Shown: positions 26,922-38,112, counted from the first letter of the stretch. The stretch: DNA of 64,000 nucleotides from an uncultured Pelagibacteraceae bacterium (GCA_902599485.1 CACKFP010000004.1:1-64000); one strand, 5' to 3'. The notes: a model not told the origin generated them from the sequence alone. Numbers and translations are program-made.

Positions 26922-28173
26922 AAATTTAATTGATTTTGCAAAAAAAAGTAGATTTAGAGGATTACTTAGAAAAGTTTGGCGAATTTTTAACAAAAATTAT
27001 TATCCTTTTGTTTTAGGTGATGAATTAAAAACTATTAAATCAGTTTTGGATTCTGGTGTATGGAATATGTCTAGTGACGACGGTATACATGTAAAACTAG
27101 AAAAAGAATTTGCTAAATATATTGGTGTAAAAAATGCAGTACTGGTTAGTTCGGGGGGTGTTGCAATACAGATGGCCTTACGAGGTTTAGGTTTTAAACC
27201 AGGAGATGAGGTTATACACCAAATTGATACATGTGTTGCTTGTTCATTTGCAATACTAAATGCGGGTGTAACACCAATATTTTCAGATATCTCTTTGGAT
27301 ACATTAAAGTTAGATTTTGATAATATAGAAAGTCTAATTACTCCAAGAACAAAAGGTATTATTCCAATACATATGTGGGGTAATTCAGAAAATATGGAAA
27401 AAGTAAAACAGATTGCAGATAAATATAATCTAAAAGTTATAGAAGATTGTTGTCTTTCAATCGGAGCTACCTACAAAGGCGAGAAAGTTGGACGATTTGG
27501 TGATGTGGGAATATTTTCTTTTGGCTCAACAAAACCACTTACCGCAGGTGAGGGAGGTTTTATAGTAACTAATGATGATTTATTAGCAAAAGAGTTGAGG
27601 ACGATAAGAAATTGGGGAGATAAAACTCATGAATACGGTATAAGAGATCAAGAAACATTGTCTTGGAATGGACGATTATCCGAAGTAACAGCAGCTCTTA
27701 TTTATGAACAACTAAAAAACTATGAAAAATTACTTAATACTGTTCGATCTAATGCAAAATTAATAATCGATTATGTATCAACTAACCCATATCTTAATAT
27801 CGCTGATGATAGCTCTTATAATGATAATCCAATTTATTCACAAATAGTTCTTAAGCTAGATAAAAAAATTGATAAAAAAATATTTATGGAAAAATTGAGA
27901 AATGAAAATATCTCAGTTTGGCATGCAAATTTTGAAGCAATTAATAGTTTGTCGTTTTTTAATAAAGATAGATGGAAGGATTGGATACTCGCAGGTGATC
28001 TTGATTTTGTTAAAGAAAATTATAGTAAGGATTATAAAAATGCATATATTGTTCATGCAAAATCAGGTTTAGGAATAATGAGAAATAACTTTATCACAGA
28101 AAAATCTGCTAAAAATGTCATAAAAAAACTAGAAAAAATATTCAATGATTTAGATTTAGGATCAAATATATAA
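26911..28173 (+). CDS. DegT/DnrJ/EryC1/StrS-family sugar aminotransferase
   Basis: VSSGGVAIQMALRGLGFKPGDEVIH, VIEDCCLSIGATYKGEKVGRFGDVGIFSFGSTKPLTAGEGGFI. Confidence 0.93.
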   Translation: MRYRNLIDFAKKSRFRGLLRKVWRIFNKNYYPFVLGDELKTIKSVLDSGVWNMSSDDGIHVKLEKEFAKYIGVKNAVLVSSGGVAIQMALRGLGFKPGDEVIHQIDTCVACSFAILNAGVTPIFSDISLDTLKLDFDNIESLITPRTKGIIPIHMWGNSENMEKVKQIADKYNLKVIEDCCLSIGATYKGEKVGRFGDVGIFSFGSTKPLTAGEGGFIVTNDDLLAKELRTIRNWGDKTHEYGIRDQETLSWNGRLSEVTAALIYEQLKNYEKLLNTVRSNAKLIIDYVSTNPYLNIADDSSYNDNPIYSQIVLKLDKKIDKKIFMEKLRNENISVWHANFEAINSLSFFNKDRWKDWILAGDLDFVKENYSKDYKNAYIVHAKSGLGIMRNNFITEKSAKNVIKKLEKIFNDLDLGSNI

Positions 28174-28237
28174 ATATTCAAAAAAAACAAAAAAACATCG
28201 CAGTGAAGATTATTTCAAAAACCTTAGAAACAACTAA

Positions 28238-28651
28238 ATGCAGTATTGGTTATTAAAATCAGAGCCAAATGTTTGGTCGATTGATCAGCAAATAAAAACT
28301 GGATCTAAAGGGGCTGATTGGGATGGTGTAAGAAATCATCAAGCAGCAAATAATCTTAAAAAGATGAAAAAAGGCGATCTTTGTTTTTTTTATCATTCAA
28401 ATATTGGAAAGGAAATTGTCGGAATTGTTGAAGTTGTTAAAACCGCATTTATAGATCCTACAGACAAGCAAAAACGATTTGTAGCAGTTAGAGTTAAATA
28501 CAAAAGTAAACTAAAAATGGCTGTTTCACTCGAAAATATTAAACAAAATAAAGAATTAAAAGATATTGCGCTTATAAGACAAAGTAGGCTTTCTGTTATG
28601 CCTATAGATACTAAATGCTGGAAAATTATTTTGAAGATGGGTAGTATCTAA
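28238..28651 (+). CDS. EVE domain-containing protein
   Basis: YWLLKSEPNVWSIDQ, GADWDGVRNHQAANNLKKMKKGDLCFFYHSNIGKEIVGI. Confidence 0.95.
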   Translation: MQYWLLKSEPNVWSIDQQIKTGSKGADWDGVRNHQAANNLKKMKKGDLCFFYHSNIGKEIVGIVEVVKTAFIDPTDKQKRFVAVRVKYKSKLKMAVSLENIKQNKELKDIALIRQSRLSVMPIDTKCWKIILKMGSI

Positions 28652-28663
28652 GAAAAAAAATCC

Positions 28664-30673
28664 ATGCCTAAAAAAAAGAAAAAGAAAACAAAAAAAATTA
28701 TAAGAAAAAAAAAGTTTAAAACTAGTTCTAAAATTGAAAAAGAACTTATATATAAAACTAAAAAAGATTGGATAAGCAAAGCACTTGTTAATAAATCACA
28801 GTACGAAAAAAAATATAAGGTATCTATCAGAGACAATGATGGATTTTGGAAAAAAGAAGGCAAAAGAATAAATTGGATTAAACCTTATACTAAAATTAAA
28901 GACGTTAAATACAGTAAGTCAGATGTAAAAATAAAATGGTTCTATGACGGAACTTTAAACGCATCTGTAAATTGTATAGATAGACACCTAAAAAAAAATA
29001 AAGATAAAACCGCAATAATTTGGGTCGGTGATGATCCTAAATTGCATAAAAAAATATCATATAAAGAGTTGCATAAAGAAGTTTCAAAAGCAGCGAACGG
29101 TCTCAAAGAATTAGGTGTAAAAAAAGGTGATCGAGTTACAATTTATTTAACAATGATTCCAGAGTTAGCATACACTATGTTGGCTTGTGCTAGAATAGGT
29201 GCTGTTCATTCAATTATTTTTGGAGGATTTTCACCTGATAGTATTTCAGGACGGATAAATGATTGTGAATCTGATTACTTAATAACTGCAGATGAAGGTG
29301 TTAGGGGAGGAAAAATTATTCCTCTAAAATCAATCGCTGACGAAGCTTTAGTAAATTGCCCTAATGTAAAAAAATGTGTTGTAGTAAAAAGAACAGGGAA
29401 TCGTATTAATTGGGATGAAAGAAGAGATGTTTGGTATCATGAACTAACTAAAAAAGTTTCTAACAAATGTGATCCTGAAGAGATGAATGCAGAAGATCCT
29501 CTTTTCATTTTATATACATCTGGCTCAACAGGAAAACCAAAGGGTGTTATGCATACAACTGGTGGATATATGGTTTATGCTTCAATGACACATCAATATA
29601 TATTTAATTATAAACCTAAAGATATTTATTGGTGTACCGCTGATATTGGGTGGGTGACCGGCCATAGCTACATTATTTATGGTCCATTATCTAATGGAGC
29701 GACTACTATAATGTTTGAGGGTATTCCAACTTATCCTGATAGTTCAAGGTGGTGGCAAATAGTTGATAAATATAAAGTTAATATTTTCTATACAGCACCT
29801 ACAGCAATAAGAGCATTAATGAGAGAAGGGGATAAACCAGTAAAAAAAACATCTAGAAAATCGTTGAAATTATTAGGAACTGTTGGTGAACCTATTAATC
29901 CAGAAGCTTGGGAGTGGTATTATAAAACTGTCGGAGACTCTAACTGCCCAATAGTTGATACTTGGTGGCAGACAGAAACTGGTGGAATATTAATCAGTCC
30001 TCAAACAGGAGCAATAAATTTAAAACCTGGTTCTGCTACAAAACCATTTTATGGAATTAAGCCAGTAATAGTAAATAAAGATGGAAAAGTTTTAAAAGGA
30101 GAAGCCGAAGGACGATTATGTATTGCTCAATCATGGCCAGGACAAATGAGAACTGTTTATGGAGATCATCAAAGATTTATCGATACATATTTTTCTCAGT
30201 TTGATGGAAAATATTTTACTGGAGATGGTTGTCGAAGAGATAAAGATGGATATTACTGGATTACTGGAAGAGTCGACGATGTTATTATTGTATCAGGACA
30301 CAATCTCGGAACAGCTGAAATTGAAAGTGCTTTTGTAGCTCATCCAAAAGTTGCCGAAGCAGCAGTGGTTGGATACCCACATGATATAAAAGGGAATGGA
30401 TTATATTGCTACGTAACTCTTAATGTAGGTGAAAAATCTACGCTTGACTTAGAAAGAGATTTAAAACTTTGGGTTAGAAAACAAATTGGACCAATAGCTA
30501 CACCAGATTTAATCCAATTTTCACCTGGTTTACCAAAAACAAGATCGGGTAAAATTATGAGAAGAATTCTGAGAAAAATTGCTGCAAATGAGCATGATCA
30601 ATTAGGTGATACAACGACCCTAGCTGATCCAAGTGTTGTAAAAAGTTTGGTTGAAAATAGAAAAAATACTTAA
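28664..30673 (+). CDS. acs: Acetyl-CoA synthetase
   Basis: [54 protein letters not shown]. Confidence 0.96.
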   Translation: MPKKKKKKTKKIIRKKKFKTSSKIEKELIYKTKKDWISKALVNKSQYEKKYKVSIRDNDGFWKKEGKRINWIKPYTKIKDVKYSKSDVKIKWFYDGTLNASVNCIDRHLKKNKDKTAIIWVGDDPKLHKKISYKELHKEVSKAANGLKELGVKKGDRVTIYLTMIPELAYTMLACARIGAVHSIIFGGFSPDSISGRINDCESDYLITADEGVRGGKIIPLKSIADEALVNCPNVKKCVVVKRTGNRINWDERRDVWYHELTKKVSNKCDPEEMNAEDPLFILYTSGSTGKPKGVMHTTGGYMVYASMTHQYIFNYKPKDIYWCTADIGWVTGHSYIIYGPLSNGATTIMFEGIPTYPDSSRWWQIVDKYKVNIFYTAPTAIRALMREGDKPVKKTSRKSLKLLGTVGEPINPEAWEWYYKTVGDSNCPIVDTWWQTETGGILISPQTGAINLKPGSATKPFYGIKPVIVNKDGKVLKGEAEGRLCIAQSWPGQMRTVYGDHQRFIDTYFSQFDGKYFTGDGCRRDKDGYYWITGRVDDVIIVSGHNLGTAEIESAFVAHPKVAEAAVVGYPHDIKGNGLYCYVTLNVGEKSTLDLERDLKLWVRKQIGPIATPDLIQFSPGLPKTRSGKIMRRILRKIAANEHDQLGDTTTLADPSVVKSLVENRKNT

Positions 30674-31299
30674 AAATTTATTAATTGAATAAATTCTTTC
30701 TTAACATTATCCCATTTTAGTATCATTGAGTTTAAAACAATTTGTTTATCCAATGATTTTAATTCTTCCGCGATAGGTGACCATTCATAAAGCGACAGAG
30801 CGCTAGTATTGAATGGAAGTTTGTCATGATATTCTTCCCAATTTAATTTATTAAAGCGATCTAAAAACTGTTTTTTTGATTTTTCATAAATTTCTTTTGG
30901 CATTTCATTTTTTTGAAGTTCATTATCTAAAATTTCAAAATATATTTCATTTGCCTTTTCAGTATCGTGTCGATTTCTAATATTTTTTAAAAATGAAATT
31001 GTGTAAAAAGTTAAATCTTGCAAAGCAACTGAATAAATATTCCATTTTGCTTTATTAATTGATCCCAGAAAAATTTCATCCTCAAACATCAAAACATATT
31101 TTGCTCCCATTCGTGTTTTAAGATATCCATAAAGTGTAACTTGACTTACCCAAGCTGATTTTTTTTGAATAAATTCTTTTAAATCAGAATAATTTTCGAT
31201 TTTTTTTGTTTTTTTAAAATATTTTAAGAATGGAATAAAATATTCCTTCAAATACTCAAATTTCAAATCTTTTAGCTTTAATTTGTATTTGATGCCCAT
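30670..31299 (-). CDS. Conserved hypothetical protein, about 209 aa
   Basis: Long intact ORF between acs and DUF4212; soluble, helical/charged composition; no family recognised. Confidence 0.65.
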   Translation of the reverse strand: MGIKYKLKLKDLKFEYLKEYFIPFLKYFKKTKKIENYSDLKEFIQKKSAWVSQVTLYGYLKTRMGAKYVLMFEDEIFLGSINKAKWNIYSVALQDLTFYTISFLKNIRNRHDTEKANEIYFEILDNELQKNEMPKEIYEKSKKQFLDRFNKLNWEEYHDKLPFNTSALSLYEWSPIAEELKSLDKQIVLNSMILKWDNVKKEFIQLINF

Positions 31300-31410
31300 T
31301 TAGAGTCTATTTTACAACTTTTTCTATAAATATATGCCATTTTTTACCCTTTAATTATCACTTTAAATGAGTATGAATTATATCTTTAACCTATAGGGAG
31401 GATTAAAATA

Positions 31411-31668
31411 ATGTCAAACAAAGAAAAGCACTGGGAAAAAACCAAAGGATTAATGATAATTACATTAATTATTTGGTTTGTTTTCGGTTATCTGATCTTC
31501 ATGTTTGGTTCTGACCTAAACACTTCAAGTTTTATGGGATATCCTTTAGCGTATTACATGTGTGCGCAAGGTTCCATCATTGCATTTGTGGTCCTTATTT
31601 TTTGGTTTGCAAATAGACAGGAAAAAATCGATGAAGAGTTTGGTTTTACCGAAAAGGAGGATGATTAA
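31411..31668 (+). CDS. DUF4212 small subunit of sodium/solute symporter
   Basis: WEKTKGLMIITLIIWFVFGYLIFMF, FWFANRQEKIDEEFGF; strong RBS (GGGAGGA); paired with SSS transporter. Confidence 0.92.
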   Translation: MSNKEKHWEKTKGLMIITLIIWFVFGYLIFMFGSDLNTSSFMGYPLAYYMCAQGSIIAFVVLIFWFANRQEKIDEEFGFTEKEDD

Positions 31669-33506
31669 TGTTTAAAGGCAATTTTATTGACAATCTACCA
31701 AAAATTTACGGAACTTATACTGGGGGCTTCATTGTATTCATCATATTGATGGCGATAGCGGAGCAAGCAGGTATGACCGCTAAAACAATTGGTATTTTGT
31801 TTGTCGCCTTTACAGTTTGTATTTATGCCTTGATTGGGTATTTATCTAGAACTGTTCAGGTCGATGCTTATTATGTTGCTGGGAGACAGGTGCCAACAGT
31901 ATTTAACGGAATGGCAACTGCAGCTGACTGGATGTCGGGTGCATCATTCGTTGCAATGGCTGGGGGTATTTATTTTGGTGGTTATACTTATATGGCTTTC
32001 TTGGTCGGTTGGACTGGGGGATACGTTTTAGTATCATCACTTTTAGCACCATACTTAAGAAAATTTGGATGTTATACTGTGCCAGATTTCATTGGAACAA
32101 GATACGGGGGGAACTTTGCAAGGTTCTGCGCTGTAGTTGTTTTAACATTGGCTTCTTTCACGTATGTAACAGCTCAAATTAACGCAACAGGAACTATTGC
32201 ATCAAGAGCACTAAGTATTCCATTTGAATTAGGAGTTTGGGTTGGACTAGTAAGTATTTTACTTTGTTCAATGCTAGGAGGAATGAGAGCGGTAACTTGG
32301 ACACAGGTTGCTCAATACATAGTATTGATTATTGCTTATCTAATTCCAGTATTCTGGATTAGTAACAAATCAGGCTTTGGTTTCTTTCCACACTTCATGT
32401 TAGGTGAGGAAGTTGCTAGATTAGGTGCACTTGAATCGCAATTTGGATTAGTTAAAAATGCTGCTGCAGACATCAAAGCTGCAGGTGTACCAGGTGGTCT
32501 AAAATCTATTTCTGTATCACACTCAGGTGTGCCAGAAGGTGGAATGGCTGCATGGAAGTTTATTTCATTAGCACTATGTATGATGGTAGGAACAGCTTCT
32601 TTACCACACATTTTAATGAGATACTTCACTACTCCAAGTGTTAAAGCTGCAAGAAAATCAGTGGCATGGTCACTATTCTTTATTGCATTGCTTTATACTT
32701 CAGCGCCAATGCTTGCAACATTATCCAAGATCTCACTAATAGATCCAAACTTACCAACAGGTATTATTGGAAAACCAATTGCTGAAATTATGCAAATTGA
32801 GTGGGTAAATGCTTGGATTAATGTAAAACAAGCCTTCATAGCAGACTTTAACGGAGATGGTATTCTTCAGTTAAATGAATGGTTTATGAGAGGTGACGTA
32901 GTTGTACTAGCAACTCCTGAAGTTGCTGGATTACCATACGTAATCTCTGGACTGGTTGCTGCAGGAGGAATGGCTGCTGCGATGTCAACTGCTGATGGTC
33001 TAATTCTTGCTATCGCAAACGCTTTATCACATGATATCTATTACAAAATCATTGATCCAAAGGCTGATGTAAGAAAAAGATTGTTGGTTGCTAGAGCACT
33101 TCTAATTGTTATTGGAGCTGCAGGGGCATACATTGCATCAATGAGGATCACCAGTATCCTTGGTGCAGTTGCTTGGGCATTTGACTTTGCAATGTCAGGA
33201 TTGTTCTTCCCATTAATACTTGGTGTATGGTGGAAGAGAGCAACAAGACAAGGAGCAATAGCAGGTATGATAGCAGGTCTTGCGTCAGGAACAGCTTATC
33301 TAATTTATGTGTATCCTAAGTTTATGGGTAATGCACCTTGGTTAGGTATTGACCATTTACGTTTCGGTATTATCGGAGCGTCTGTCTGTTTAGTTGTAAT
33401 GGTTGTAGTAAGTCTAATGACTGAAGAACCAGATAAAGCTACACAACAAATGGTAGACGAAGTTCGTGTTCCATCAGGTAAGACAATACTTGGTAAGCAA
33501 CACTAA
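31668..33506 (+). CDS. Sodium:solute symporter large subunit (acetate/ActP-like)
   Basis: YYVAGRQVPTVFNGMATAADWMSGASFVAMAG, PDFIGTRYGG, SLPHILMRYFTTPS. Confidence 0.94.
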   Translation: MFKGNFIDNLPKIYGTYTGGFIVFIILMAIAEQAGMTAKTIGILFVAFTVCIYALIGYLSRTVQVDAYYVAGRQVPTVFNGMATAADWMSGASFVAMAGGIYFGGYTYMAFLVGWTGGYVLVSSLLAPYLRKFGCYTVPDFIGTRYGGNFARFCAVVVLTLASFTYVTAQINATGTIASRALSIPFELGVWVGLVSILLCSMLGGMRAVTWTQVAQYIVLIIAYLIPVFWISNKSGFGFFPHFMLGEEVARLGALESQFGLVKNAAADIKAAGVPGGLKSISVSHSGVPEGGMAAWKFISLALCMMVGTASLPHILMRYFTTPSVKAARKSVAWSLFFIALLYTSAPMLATLSKISLIDPNLPTGIIGKPIAEIMQIEWVNAWINVKQAFIADFNGDGILQLNEWFMRGDVVVLATPEVAGLPYVISGLVAAGGMAAAMSTADGLILAIANALSHDIYYKIIDPKADVRKRLLVARALLIVIGAAGAYIASMRITSILGAVAWAFDFAMSGLFFPLILGVWWKRATRQGAIAGMIAGLASGTAYLIYVYPKFMGNAPWLGIDHLRFGIIGASVCLVVMVVVSLMTEEPDKATQQMVDEVRVPSGKTILGKQH

Positions 33507-33518
33507 ATTAAACTTTTT

Positions 33519-33545
33519 GGGGGCGGTACTCGCCCCCATTTTTTT
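33519..33545 (+). terminator. Rho-independent terminator
   Basis: GGGGGCG-GTACT-CGCCCCC-ATTTTTTT: perfect 7-bp GC stem plus U-tract, 12 nt after the symporter stop. Confidence 0.95.
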
Positions 33546-33552
33546 CAGATAA

Positions 33553-33888
33553 ATGCCTTTATATATTTTAATAATAGACTACATTTTAGGTATCATTATG
33601 TGGACTTTAATTGGAAGATCTGCAATGAATATTTTTCAAAAAGAAGATTCTGAATTCTTTTTTATGAAAGTATTTGTGAAATACACAAATCCAATTATTA
33701 AAATTTTTAAATTCGTAACTCCCAACTTCATTATAGGGCCGCTAGTTCCACTTTATGTTGCATGGTTTTTTTATATGTTTAGATTTTATTTAATGCCTTA
33801 TTTAATGGGCTATTCTGTTATGGGAATGTTATCGTTTCCATTAGAAAGTGAAATAGCTGCAGAAATTTACAAAGTATTTGGTAAATAA
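33553..33888 (+). CDS. Small multi-TM membrane protein (hypothetical; YggT-like hydropathy)
   Basis: MPLYILIIDYILGIIMWTLIGRSAMNIF... hydrophobic, intact 111-aa ORF. Confidence 0.65.
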   Translation: MPLYILIIDYILGIIMWTLIGRSAMNIFQKEDSEFFFMKVFVKYTNPIIKIFKFVTPNFIIGPLVPLYVAWFFYMFRFYLMPYLMGYSVMGMLSFPLESEIAAEIYKVFGK

Positions 33889-33935
33889 TAATTCAAATAT
33901 ATTTAAAAATTGATAGTACTAGTTTTTATTTATTA

Positions 33936-34595
33936 ATGAAAAATATACAAATTTCACCTTCAATACTCTCAGCAGATTTTAGTCAGTTAGGTAATGAGAT
34001 TAAACGACTAGAGTATGGCGGTGCAGATTTGATTCATGTTGATGTAATGGATGGACATTTTGTTCCAAACATCACAATAGGCCCCCCAGTGATAAAAACT
34101 TTAAGAAATTATACAAAATTACCCTTTGATGTACATTTGATGATCTCGCCGGTTCATAAATATATTAAAAATTTTGCTGAAGCAGGATCTGATATTATAA
34201 CAATTCATCCTGAAGCAACTAATAATTTAATTGAGTCAATTCAACTTATAAAGCAATTAAAGAAAAAAGTAGGAATATCCTTAAATCCAAATACGGAAAT
34301 AAATACCATAGAAAAACTTTTAAAGGATATTGATTTAGTTTTAATCATGAGTGTACATCCAGGATTTGGTGGCCAAAAATTTATGCCAGAGGTAATTGAA
34401 AAAATTAAAAAGCTTCATCAAATAAAAAAAGATAATAAATTAAACTTTGATATTGAAGTTGATGGTGGAATTAACTTTTCTAATTCAAAGGAAGTTATAT
34501 CAGCAGGAGCAAATATATTGGTTTCAGGAACAACTATATTTAATGAAAATAATGGTGATATTAAAAAAAATATAGAAACGCTAAGATCAATGTAA
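33936..34595 (+). CDS. rpe: Ribulose-phosphate 3-epimerase
   Basis: ISPSILSADFSQLGNEIKRLE, HVDVMDGHFVPNITIGP, SVHPGFGGQKF, EVDGGIN. Confidence 0.97.
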   Translation: MKNIQISPSILSADFSQLGNEIKRLEYGGADLIHVDVMDGHFVPNITIGPPVIKTLRNYTKLPFDVHLMISPVHKYIKNFAEAGSDIITIHPEATNNLIESIQLIKQLKKKVGISLNPNTEINTIEKLLKDIDLVLIMSVHPGFGGQKFMPEVIEKIKKLHQIKKDNKLNFDIEVDGGINFSNSKEVISAGANILVSGTTIFNENNGDIKKNIETLRSM

Positions 34596-34596
34596 G

Positions 34597-36222
34597 ATGT
34601 ATTTAGAAAATTCTTTATCTTTTATAAATGAATTTTTTAACACATCGAAAAATCAAATAAGAAAATTATACTTAAAATCAAATTTTTATAATAATAAAAT
34701 TTCAAAAATTGAAATAAGTAATATTACATATAGACCAAGTCTAAGTATTCTGAGTTGCTTAGTTAAATATGATAAAAAAAAAATCAAAATTGAGGAATTA
34801 GATAAAGATAATATTTGGGAAAATCAATTATTAAGTGGGCATAACTTATATAAACTTAATAATTTTTATTGGTTGTTTAGTATCGATTTAAAATCATCGC
34901 CAAATATTACACAATCAATAATTATTAAATGGATTGAAAAAAATCAAAATTACAATTCATTAACATGGCAAATCGATATTTTATCAAAGAGAATAATATC
35001 TTGGATAGCAAACTCTAAATTATCTTATGATGAAAGTGACACTAAATATAAAAATAAATTTAATTTTTCTGTAAACAAACAAATTAATCACTTGATAAAT
35101 GAAATAAGCAAATCTCAATCTGTTAATGATAAATTATTAGGATGTACTGCAATAATAATCACAGGATTATCATACGAGAATGAAAAATTTTTAAATTATG
35201 GATTAGAATTACTAAGAAAAATTATTATCAATTCTTTTGATGATGAGTATTTTCCAAAAACAAGAAGTATTAGGCAATTAAATTTTTACTTAAAATATTT
35301 TGTTCTTGTAAGAGAAATATTAAAGGAGTCTTTTAATGATATACCTGATTACCTTGATGAAATAATTTTCTATCTAGGAAAATCTTATTCTGTTTTTTCT
35401 AAAATCGAACAAAGTTTACTATTCAATGGGAACCATCAAAATGATTTAAAGGAATTTAATAAATATCTTACGCTTTATAAATATAAGTTTGAAAATTCAA
35501 ATAATGAAGTAGGAGGATATGCTATTTTGAAAAACAAAAATTGCATTCTTGCAATGGATGTTGGAAATTCACCCCAAAAAACATTTTCATATAACTATCA
35601 AAGTGGAGCTCTTTCATTTGAATTCTTCTACAAAGATAAAAAACTTATTTCCAATTCTGGTTACTTTCAGGATTATAAAAATAAATTAAATCTAATATCA
35701 AAATCCACTGCTGCTCATTCAGCACTTATAATTGATAATCATTCAAGTTGTTCGTTTAGAGACAATGGAAACTATAAAACACTAGAAAATGGTTTGAAAA
35801 TTAGTGAAAAGAATATTGTTAATGAAAAAAACTATTGGTTAATAAAAGCATCTCATAATGGCTTTTTAAAAAAATTCGGAATTTTGCATGAAAGATCTTT
35901 AGAATTTTTTGTTGAAAAAAATAAATTGATAGGAACCGATAAAATAATTTCAAAAAACAAGTTAGAACCGAAAAAATATGATATCAGATTTCATATGGAG
36001 CCAGGTGTTAAATTAACAAAAACTTTAGATAATAAAACTATACTAATTGAGATTGAGAATTCTGGATGGAAATTTTCAACTAACTGCGAGATTATAAATA
36101 TTGAATCGGGTATATATTTCGGTAATAAAAATTTAATAAGTGAAAATCAAAATATATGTTTATCAGGCAAAATAAAGGATATAACTCAGGAAATTAAATG
36201 GGCATTCGAAAAAATTCAATAA
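34597..36222 (+). CDS. Heparinase II/III family protein
   Basis: GGYAILKNKNCILAMDVGNSPQ, GALSFEFFYKDKKLISNSGYF, AAHSALIIDN; located between rpe and purH. Confidence 0.85.
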   Translation: MYLENSLSFINEFFNTSKNQIRKLYLKSNFYNNKISKIEISNITYRPSLSILSCLVKYDKKKIKIEELDKDNIWENQLLSGHNLYKLNNFYWLFSIDLKSSPNITQSIIIKWIEKNQNYNSLTWQIDILSKRIISWIANSKLSYDESDTKYKNKFNFSVNKQINHLINEISKSQSVNDKLLGCTAIIITGLSYENEKFLNYGLELLRKIIINSFDDEYFPKTRSIRQLNFYLKYFVLVREILKESFNDIPDYLDEIIFYLGKSYSVFSKIEQSLLFNGNHQNDLKEFNKYLTLYKYKFENSNNEVGGYAILKNKNCILAMDVGNSPQKTFSYNYQSGALSFEFFYKDKKLISNSGYFQDYKNKLNLISKSTAAHSALIIDNHSSCSFRDNGNYKTLENGLKISEKNIVNEKNYWLIKASHNGFLKKFGILHERSLEFFVEKNKLIGTDKIISKNKLEPKKYDIRFHMEPGVKLTKTLDNKTILIEIENSGWKFSTNCEIINIESGIYFGNKNLISENQNICLSGKIKDITQEIKWAFEKIQ

Positions 36223-37757
36223 AAATTAAGACTGCTTTAATTTCATTGTCAGACAAATCCAGTTTAAGACCATTATTAAATTTACTAAAAAAATACAAAA
36301 TTAAAATAATAAGCTCAGGTGGTACATACAAAAAAATTAAAAGTATGGGTTTTAAATGTTTAGAGGTATCTAAATTTACAAATTCAAAAGAGCTACTAGA
36401 TGGAAGAGTAAAAACATTACATCCAAAAATTCATTCTGGGATTTTGAATGTAAGGCAGAATAAAAAACATCAAGAAGAAATGAAAATTAACAATTATGAA
36501 AATATAGATTTAGTTATTATAAATTTTTATCCATTTGAAAGGGTTTTGTTAAGCAATTCTGACCATAAAAATATAATTGAAAATATAGATATTGGAGGAC
36601 CAACAATGGTTAGATCAGCTGCAAAAAATTATAATGATGTAGTTATTTTAAGTAACACAAAGCAGTATGAAGATTTAACTATTGAACTAGATAGAAATAG
36701 AGGGTCTACTAATTTAAAATTTAGAGAAAAATTGGCCGAGGAAGCATTTATGGAAACTGCATATTATGAATCGAAAATTTTTAATTATTTCAATCAAAAG
36801 TCTAAAAACCTTTTCCCAATTAAGAATATTTTTTCTGGAAAGTTAGTTGAGAAGACTAGGTATGGAGAAAACCCTCATCAAAAAGCCGCAATATATTCAA
36901 AAAATAATAAACAGGAAATTATACAAATCAATGGAAAACAACTAAGTTATAATAACTATAACGATATTTATTCGGCTCTAAGTATATCCAAAACTTTGCC
37001 AAAAAATAAAGGCGTAGCAATAATTAAGCACGCTAATCCTTGTGGTGTTTCTATTAATCCAAACAAAATCAAATCTTTTAAAGAGGCTTTAGAAAGTGAT
37101 CCGATTAGTGCCTATGGTGGTGTTGTATCATGTAACTTTAAATTAAATATTAGTTTAGCTAAAGAGATTAATAAAATATTTTTTGAGGTAATAGTTGCAA
37201 ATGGATTTGACAAAAAATCAGTCAAACTTTTAAAAAAGAAAAAAAATCTAAGGCTAATTGATTCTAGTAAAGTAGAAAAAAATTTTAAATTTAATTTTAT
37301 AAATAAATTTAATTCTATTTTAGTTCAAAATCCAGATAATCAACATTTTTCTAAGAATGATTTTAAAATTGTATCAAAATTAAAACCTACGAATAAAACT
37401 TTAAACAAACTTATTTTTGCATTTAATATATGCAGAAGTGTAAAATCGAATGCGATAGTCATTACAAAAGATTACAGAACAATTGGCATAGGTTCTGGTC
37501 AACCAAGTAGGTTAGATAGTTGCAAAATAGCAATTGATAAAATGAAAAAGTTTCAGAAAACAACCGATAGTGATGAAATCTTAGCAGCATCTGATGCGTT
37601 TTTCCCGTTTGTAGATGGTATAGAAAAATTGGTACAAGCAGGGATTTCAGCAGTCGTTCAACCTTCGGGTTCAAAAAATGATAAAGAAATTATTAAATTT
37701 GCTAACCAAACTAATACTGTTTTAGTATTTTCCAAAACACGACACTTTAATCACTAA
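36198..37757 (+). CDS. purH: Bifunctional AICAR formyltransferase/IMP cyclohydrolase
   Basis: ALISLSDKSSLRPLLNLL, LDGRVKTLHPKIHSGIL, NIDIGGPTMVRSAAKN, RYGENPHQKAAIY, KHANPCGVSI. Confidence 0.97.
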   Translation: MGIRKNSIKIKTALISLSDKSSLRPLLNLLKKYKIKIISSGGTYKKIKSMGFKCLEVSKFTNSKELLDGRVKTLHPKIHSGILNVRQNKKHQEEMKINNYENIDLVIINFYPFERVLLSNSDHKNIIENIDIGGPTMVRSAAKNYNDVVILSNTKQYEDLTIELDRNRGSTNLKFREKLAEEAFMETAYYESKIFNYFNQKSKNLFPIKNIFSGKLVEKTRYGENPHQKAAIYSKNNKQEIIQINGKQLSYNNYNDIYSALSISKTLPKNKGVAIIKHANPCGVSINPNKIKSFKEALESDPISAYGGVVSCNFKLNISLAKEINKIFFEVIVANGFDKKSVKLLKKKKNLRLIDSSKVEKNFKFNFINKFNSILVQNPDNQHFSKNDFKIVSKLKPTNKTLNKLIFAFNICRSVKSNAIVITKDYRTIGIGSGQPSRLDSCKIAIDKMKKFQKTTDSDEILAASDAFFPFVDGIEKLVQAGISAVVQPSGSKNDKEIIKFANQTNTVLVFSKTRHFNH

Positions 37758-38096
37758 TCAATTTATCTTATCTATTTTTGCAGCTAAAATAAAATCACTC
37801 TCAGCAAGACCTTTAATTGCATGAGTAAATATTTTAATTCTTGCATAACCCCATCCAAACCATAAATCAGGGTGGTGCCCCTCTGTTTCGGCAATTTCTC
37901 CGACTTTATTGACGAATTCTTGACTTTGTAAGAAATCATCAAATTTAAAATTTTTTATTAAATGAAATCCGTCGATTTTATCTTCTATAACTTCCCATCC
38001 ATCAACTTGTTTTAAATATTTATGAATTTCTTCTGTTTTAAATGGCGGGATGTTGCCCTCGCACGGTATACATTTTTTACTTGCTAAATCACTCAT
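37758..38096 (-). CDS. phhB: 4a-hydroxytetrahydrobiopterin dehydratase
   Basis: DGWEVIEDKIDGFHLIKNFKFDDFLQSQEFVNKVGEIAETEGHHPDLWFGWGYARIKIFTHAIKGL. Confidence 0.95.
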   Translation of the reverse strand: MSDLASKKCIPCEGNIPPFKTEEIHKYLKQVDGWEVIEDKIDGFHLIKNFKFDDFLQSQEFVNKVGEIAETEGHHPDLWFGWGYARIKIFTHAIKGLAESDFILAAKIDKIN

Positions 38097-38112
38097 AATA
38101 TAATTCCTACAA

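Noticed and set aside
32336-32629. 97-aa minus-strand ORF inside the symporter
   Set aside because: Shadow ORF; no RBS context or recognisable product.
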